From: Anisakis pegreffii
Taxonomy: Eukaryota > Nematoda > Chromadorea > Rhabditida > Anisakidae
Assembly (NCBI GenBank): GCA_035041965.1
Contig: JAPYMA010002068.1
Location: 36,489 to 100,488 of the forward strand
Direction of reading: 5' to 3'
Length of the DNA stretch: 64,000 nt
The notes under the pieces are model-generated. The model saw only the letters and a program-made list of their open reading frames with translations, did no database searches and had not been told where the DNA came from. Below, one piece after another: positions 59,448 through 64,000 of the stretch. Every line of letters begins with the position of its first letter. Position 1 is the first letter of the stretch. The position numbers were made by a program, and so were the translations under genes.

Positions 59448-62400
59448 TGCTTGAGGCTTATGAGAGGCTTAGGTCAATTCAGGCTTCGAACTGTCAGCTT
59501 AGGCTTAGGCTTAGGCTTAGGCTTAGGCTTAGGCTTAGGCTTAGGCTTAGGCTTAGGCTTAGGCTTAGGCTTAGGCTTAGGCTTAGGCTTAGGCTTAGGC
59601 TTAGGCTTAGGCTTAGGCTTAGGCTTAGGCTTAGGCTTAGGCTTAGGCTTAGGCTTAGGCTTAGGCTTAGGCTTAGGCTTAGGCTTAGGCTTAGGCTTAG
59701 GCTTAGGCTTAGGCTTAGGCTTAGGCTTAGGCTTAGGCTTAGGCTTAGGCTTAGGCTTAGGCTTAGGCTTAGGCTTAGGCTTAGGCTTAGGCTTAGGCTT
59801 AGGCTTAGGCTTAGGCTTAGGCTTAGGCTTAGGCTTAGGCTTAGGCTTAGGCTTAGGCTTAGGCTTAGGCTTAGGCTTAGGCTTAGGCTTAGGCTTAGGC
59901 TTGGGCTTAGGCTTAGGCTTAGGCTTAGGCTTAGGCTTAGGCTTAGGCTTAGGCTTAGGCTTAGGCTTGGGCTTAGGCTTAGGCTTAGGCTTAGGCTTAG
60001 GCTTAGGCTTAGGCTTAGGCTGAGGCTTAGGCTTAGGCTTAGGCTTAGGCTTAGGCTTAGGCTTAGGCTTAGGCTTAGGCTTAGGCTTAGGCTTAGGCTT
60101 AGGCTTAGGCTTAGGCTTAGGCTTAGGCTTAGGCTTGGGCTTAGGCTTAGGCTTGGGCTTAGGCTTAGGCTTAGGCTTGGGCTTAGGCTTAGGCTTAGGC
60201 TTAGGCTTAGGCTTAGGCTTAGGCTTAGGCTTAGGCTTAGGCTTAGGCTTGGGCTTAGGCTTAGGCTTAGGCTTAGGCTTAGGCTTAGGCTTAGGCTTAG
60301 GCTTGGGCTTAGGCTTAGGCTTAGGCTTGGGCTTAGGCTTAGGCTTAGGCTTAGGCTTAGGCTTAGGCTTAGGCTTAGGCTTAGGCTTAGGCTTAGGCTT
60401 AGGCTTAGGCTTAGGCTTAGGCTTAGGCTTAGGCTTAGGCTTAGGCTTAGGCTTAGGCTTGGGCTTAGGCTTAGGCTTAGGCTTAGGCTTAGGCTTAGGC
60501 TTAGGCTTGGGCTTAGGCTTAGGCTTGGGCTTAGGCTTAGGCTTAGGCTTAGGCTTAGGCTTAGGCTTGAGGCTTAGGCTTAGGCTTAGGCTTAGGCTTG
60601 GGCTTAGGCTTAGGCTTAGGCTTAGGCTTGGGCTTAGGCTTAGGCTTAGGCTTGGGCTTGGGCTTAGGCTTAGGCTTAGGCTTGGGCTTAGGCTTAGGCT
60701 TAGGCTTAGGCTTAGGCTTAGGCTTAGGCTTAGGCTTAGGCTTTGGCTTAGGCTTAGGCTTAGGCTTAGGCTTAGGCTTAGGCTTAGGCTTAGGGCTTAG
60801 GCTTGGGCTTAGGCTTAGGCTTAGGCTTAGGCTTAGGCTTAGGCTTAGGCTTAGGCTTGGGCTTAGGCTTAGGCTTAGGCTTAGGCTTAGGCTTAGGCTT
60901 GAGGCTTAGGCTTAGGCTTGAGGCTTAGGCTTAGGCTTAGGCTTAGGCTTAGGCTTAGGCTTAGGCTTAGGCTTAGGCTTAGGCTTAGGCTTAGGCTTAG
61001 GCTTAGGCTTAGGCTTAGGCTTAGGCTTAGGCTTAGGCTTGGGCTTAGGCTTAGGCTTGGGCTTAGGCTTAGGCTTAGGCTTAGGCTTAGGCTTAGGCTT
61101 AGGCTTAGGCTTAGGCTTAGGCTTAGGCTTAGGCTTAGGCTTAGGCTTAGGCTTAGGCTTGGGCTTAGGCTTGGGCTTAGGCTTAGGCTTAGGCTTAGGC
61201 TTAGGCTTAGGCTTAGGCTTAGGCTTAGGCTTAGGCTTAGGCTTAGGCTTAGGCTTAGGCTTAGGCTTAGGCTTAGGCTTAGGCTTAGGCTTAGGCTTAG
61301 GCTTAGGCTTAGGCTTAGGCTTAGGCTTAGGCTTAGGCTTGGGCTTAGGCTTAGGCTTAGGCTTAGGCTTAGGCTTAGGCTTAGGCTTAGGCTTAGGCTT
61401 AGGCTTAGGCTTAGGCTTAGGCTTAGGCTTAGGCTTAGGCTTAGGCTTGGGCTTAGGCTTGGGCTTGGGCTTAGGCTTAGGCTTAGGCTTAGGCTTAGGC
61501 TTAGGCTTAGGCTTAGGCTTAGGCTTGAGGCTTAGGCTTGGGCTTAGGCTTAGGCTTAGGCTTGGGCTTAGGCTTAGGCTTAGGCTTGGGCTTAGGCTTA
61601 GGCTTGAGGCTTAGGCTTAGGCTTGAGGCTTAGGCTTAGGCTTGGGCTTAGGCTTAGGCTTGAGGCTTAGGCTTGGGCTTAGGCTTGGGCTTAGGCTTGG
61701 GCTTAGGCTTGAGGCTTAGGCTTAGGCTTAGGCTTAGGCTTGGGCTTGGGCTTAGGCTTAGGCTTAGGCTTGGGCTTGGGCTTGGGCTTAGGCTTAGGCT
61801 TAGGCTTGAGGCTTAGGCTTGGGCTTAGGCTTAGGCTTAGGCTTAGGCTTAGGCTTAGGCTTAGGCTTAGGCTTAGGCTTAGGCTTAGGCTTAGGCTTAG
61901 GCTTAGGCTTAGGCTTAGGCTTAGGCTTAGGCTTAGGCTTAGGCTTAGGCTTAGGCTTAGGCTTGGGCTTAGGCTTAGGCTTGGGCTTAGGCTTAGGCTT
62001 AGGCTTAGGCTTAGGCTTAGGCTTAGGCTTAGGCTAGGCTTAGGCTTAGGCTTAGGCTTAGGCTTAGGCTTAGGCTTAGGCTTAGGCTTGAGGCTTAGGC
62101 TTAGGCTTAGGCTTAGGCTTAGGCTTAGGCTTAGGCTTAGGCTTAGGCTTAGGCTTAGGCTTAGGCTTAGGCTTAGGCTTGGGCTTAGGCTTAGGCTTAG
62201 GCTTAGGCTTAGGCTTAGGCTTGGGCTTAGGCTTAGGCTTAGGCTTGAGGCTTAGGCTTAGGCTTAGGCTTGGGCTTGGGCTTAGGCTTAGGCTTAGGCT
62301 TAGGCTTAGGCTTAGGCTTAGGCTTGGGCTTAGGCTTGGGCTTAGGCTTAGGCTTAGGCTTGAGGCTTAGGCTTAGGCTTGGGCTTAGGCTTAGGCTTAG

Positions 62401-64000
62401 GCTTAGGCTTAGGCTTAGGCTTAGGCTTAGGCTTAGGCTTAGGCTTAGGCTTAGGCTTAGGCTTAGGCTTAGGCTTAGGCTTAGGCTTAGGCTTAGGCTT
62501 AGGCTTGGGCTTAGGCTTAGGCTTAGGCTTAGGCTTAGGCTTAGGCTTGGGCTTAGGCTTAGGCTTAGGCTTAGGCTTGGGCTTAGGCTTAGGCTTAGGC
62601 TTAGGCTTAGGGCTTGGAGCTTAGGCTTAGGCTTAGGCTTGGGCTTAGGCTTAGGCTTGGGCTTGGGCTTAGGCTTAGGCTTGGGCTTGGGCTTAGGCTT
62701 AGGCTTGAGGCTTGGGCTTAGGCTTAGGCTTAGGCTTAGGCTTAGGCTGTAGGCTTAGGCTTGAGGCTGTAGGCTTAGGCTTGGGCTTAGGCTTGGGCTT
62801 AGGCTTGGGCTTGAGCTTAGGCTTAGGCTTGGGCTTGGGCTTAGGCTTGGAGGCTTAGGCTTAGGCTTAGGCTTGGGCTTGGGCTTAGGCTTAGGCTTGG
62901 GCTTGGAGGCTTGGGCTTAGGCTTAGGCTTGAGCTTAGGCTTAGGCTTAGGCTTGGGCTTAGGCTTAGGCTTAGGCTTAGGCTTAGGCTTAGGCTTAGGC
63001 TTGAGGCTTAGGCTTAGGCTTGGGCTTAGGCTTGGGCTTAGGCTTAGGCTTAGGCTTAGGCTTAGGCTTGGGCTTAGGCTTAGGCTTAGGCTTAGGCTTG
63101 GGCTTGGGCTTAGGCTTGAGGCTTAGGCTTGGGCTTGGGCTTGGGCTTAGGCTTAGGCTTGGCAGGCTTGGGCTTAGGCTTGGGCTTGGGCTTGGGCTTA
63201 GGCTTAGGCTTAGGCTTGGAGGCTTGGGCTTGGGCTTAGGCTTGGGCTTGGGCTTGGGCTTGGGCTTAGGCTTGGGCTTGGGCTTAGGCTTGGGCTTGGG
63301 CTTAGGCTTGGGCTTAGGCTTAGGCTTAGGCTTAGGCTTAGGCTTGGGCTTGGGCTTGGGCTTGAGGCTTAGGCTTGGGCTTGGTAGGCTTGGGCTTGGG
63401 CTTGAGGCTTAGGCTTAGGCTTAGGCTTAGGCTTAGGCTTGGGCTTAGGCTTAGGCTTGAGGCTTAGGCTTAGGCTTAGGCTTAGGCTTAGGCTTAGGCT
63501 TAGGCTTAGGCTGAGGCTTAGGCTTAGGCTTAGGCTTGAGGCTTAGGCTTAGGCTTAGGCTTAGGCTTAGGCTTAGGCTTAGGCTTGGGCTTAGGCTTGG
63601 GCTTAGGCTTGAGGCTTGGGCTTAGGCTTAGGCTTAGGCTTGAGGCTTAGGCTTAGGCTTAGGCTTAGGCTTAGGCTTAGGCTTAGGCTTAGGCTAGGCT
63701 TAGGCTTAGGCTTAGGCTTAGGCTTAGGCTTAGGCTTGGCAGGCTTGAGGCTAGGCTTGGGCTTAGGCTAGGCTTAGGCTTAGGCTTGGGCTTAGGCTTA
63801 GGCTTGGGGCTTGGGCAGGCTTAGGCTTAGGCTTAGGGCTTGGGCTTAGGCTTGGGCTTAGGCTTGGGCTAGGCTTAGGCTTAGGCTTAGGCTTGGGCTT
63901 AGGCTTAGGCTTGGGCTTAGGCTTGGGCTTAGGCTTAGGCTTAGGCTTGGGCTTGAGGCGGAGGCTTAGGCTTCGGCGTAGGCTTGGGCTTAGGCTTGGG
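59448..64000 (+). repeat. Telomere: (TTAGGC)n array at the right end
   Basis: Degenerate TTAGGC-like words from about 59448 (GCTTGAGGCTTATGAGAGGC) give way at about 59488 to a regular array running to the window end. TTAGGC is the canonical nematode telomere hexamer, and its orientation (G-rich strand towards the right end) fits a right-hand chromosome end. The first ~400 bp are nearly perfect; variants TTGGGC, TTGAGGC and single-base indels appear from about 59900 and become frequent after about 62600. Long Leu-Gly and Leu-Arg ORFs here are artefacts. Confidence 0.98.

Noticed and set aside
59447..63412. Long Leu-Arg and Leu-Gly repeat ORFs up to 376 codons
   Set aside because: They are translations of the TTAGGC telomere array in different frames.
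1..64000. CRISPR arrays, operons, riboswitches, rRNA and tRNA genes
   Set aside because: The window is eukaryotic; I saw no spaced identical repeats, no rRNA blocks and no convincing tRNA A/B boxes. Spliced-leader sequence was also not seen.

Overview
The window is the right-hand end of a nematode chromosome or scaffold. The last ~4.5 kb (about 59488-64000) is an array of the nematode telomere hexamer TTAGGC, oriented as expected for the 3' G-rich strand at a right end. The rest is AT-rich, with compact exons (about 80-280 bp), GT-AG introns, (TA)n microsatellites and worm-type gene families: a CAP/venom-allergen secreted protein, an MSP-domain protein and Ly6-like secreted proteins with a CC-x4-CN signature. 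The CAP and mucin-like genes are compatible with a parasitic nematode, but the sequence alone does not fix species or clade.

Layout, left to right. 1-1734 (+): the 3' part of an XPR1-type phosphate exporter (SPX end, membrane helices, EXS domain), cut by the window edge. 3733-4308 (+): last two exons of a FAM173/ATPSCKMT-like lysine methyltransferase. 4585-6945 (+): isolated exon-like pieces, one pair possibly PRMT9-like and one encoding a small single-pass membrane protein. 6946-15577: gene-poor, with a long TA microsatellite and short repeats. 15578-16406 (-): two-exon Ly6-like secreted protein. 17122-19129 (+): four-exon atypical dual-specificity phosphatase. 21584-25319 (+): six-exon CAP protein with a hAT-like MITE in intron 4. 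25320-31466: gene-poor. 31467-34452 and 36706-38549 (+): tandem paralogues, each a secreted Cys-rich Ly6-like module on a Ser/Thr-rich mucin stalk with a hydrophobic tail; the first carries twelve 78-bp repeats. 39279-39760 (-): dead mariner transposase. 40415-42067 (-): MSP-domain gene. 44502-55901 (-): 23-exon, 1056-residue coiled-coil protein, best guess CEP290, with a MITE and a 35-bp-arm hairpin in introns. 55902-59447: subtelomeric, with two exons of an RBM19/Mrd1-like gene running up to the telomere. 59448-64000: telomere.

I assembled the multi-exon models by hand from splice sites and reading phase. Phases close exactly in the Ly6, DUSP, CAP, mucin and coiled-coil models, which is strong internal support. 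Family names rest on remembered motifs, not searches. The genes do not form one pathway. The most unusual features are the gene fragment ending at the telomere, the telomere whose variant repeats increase outward, and the Ly6-mucin pair with a homogenised repeat in only one copy.
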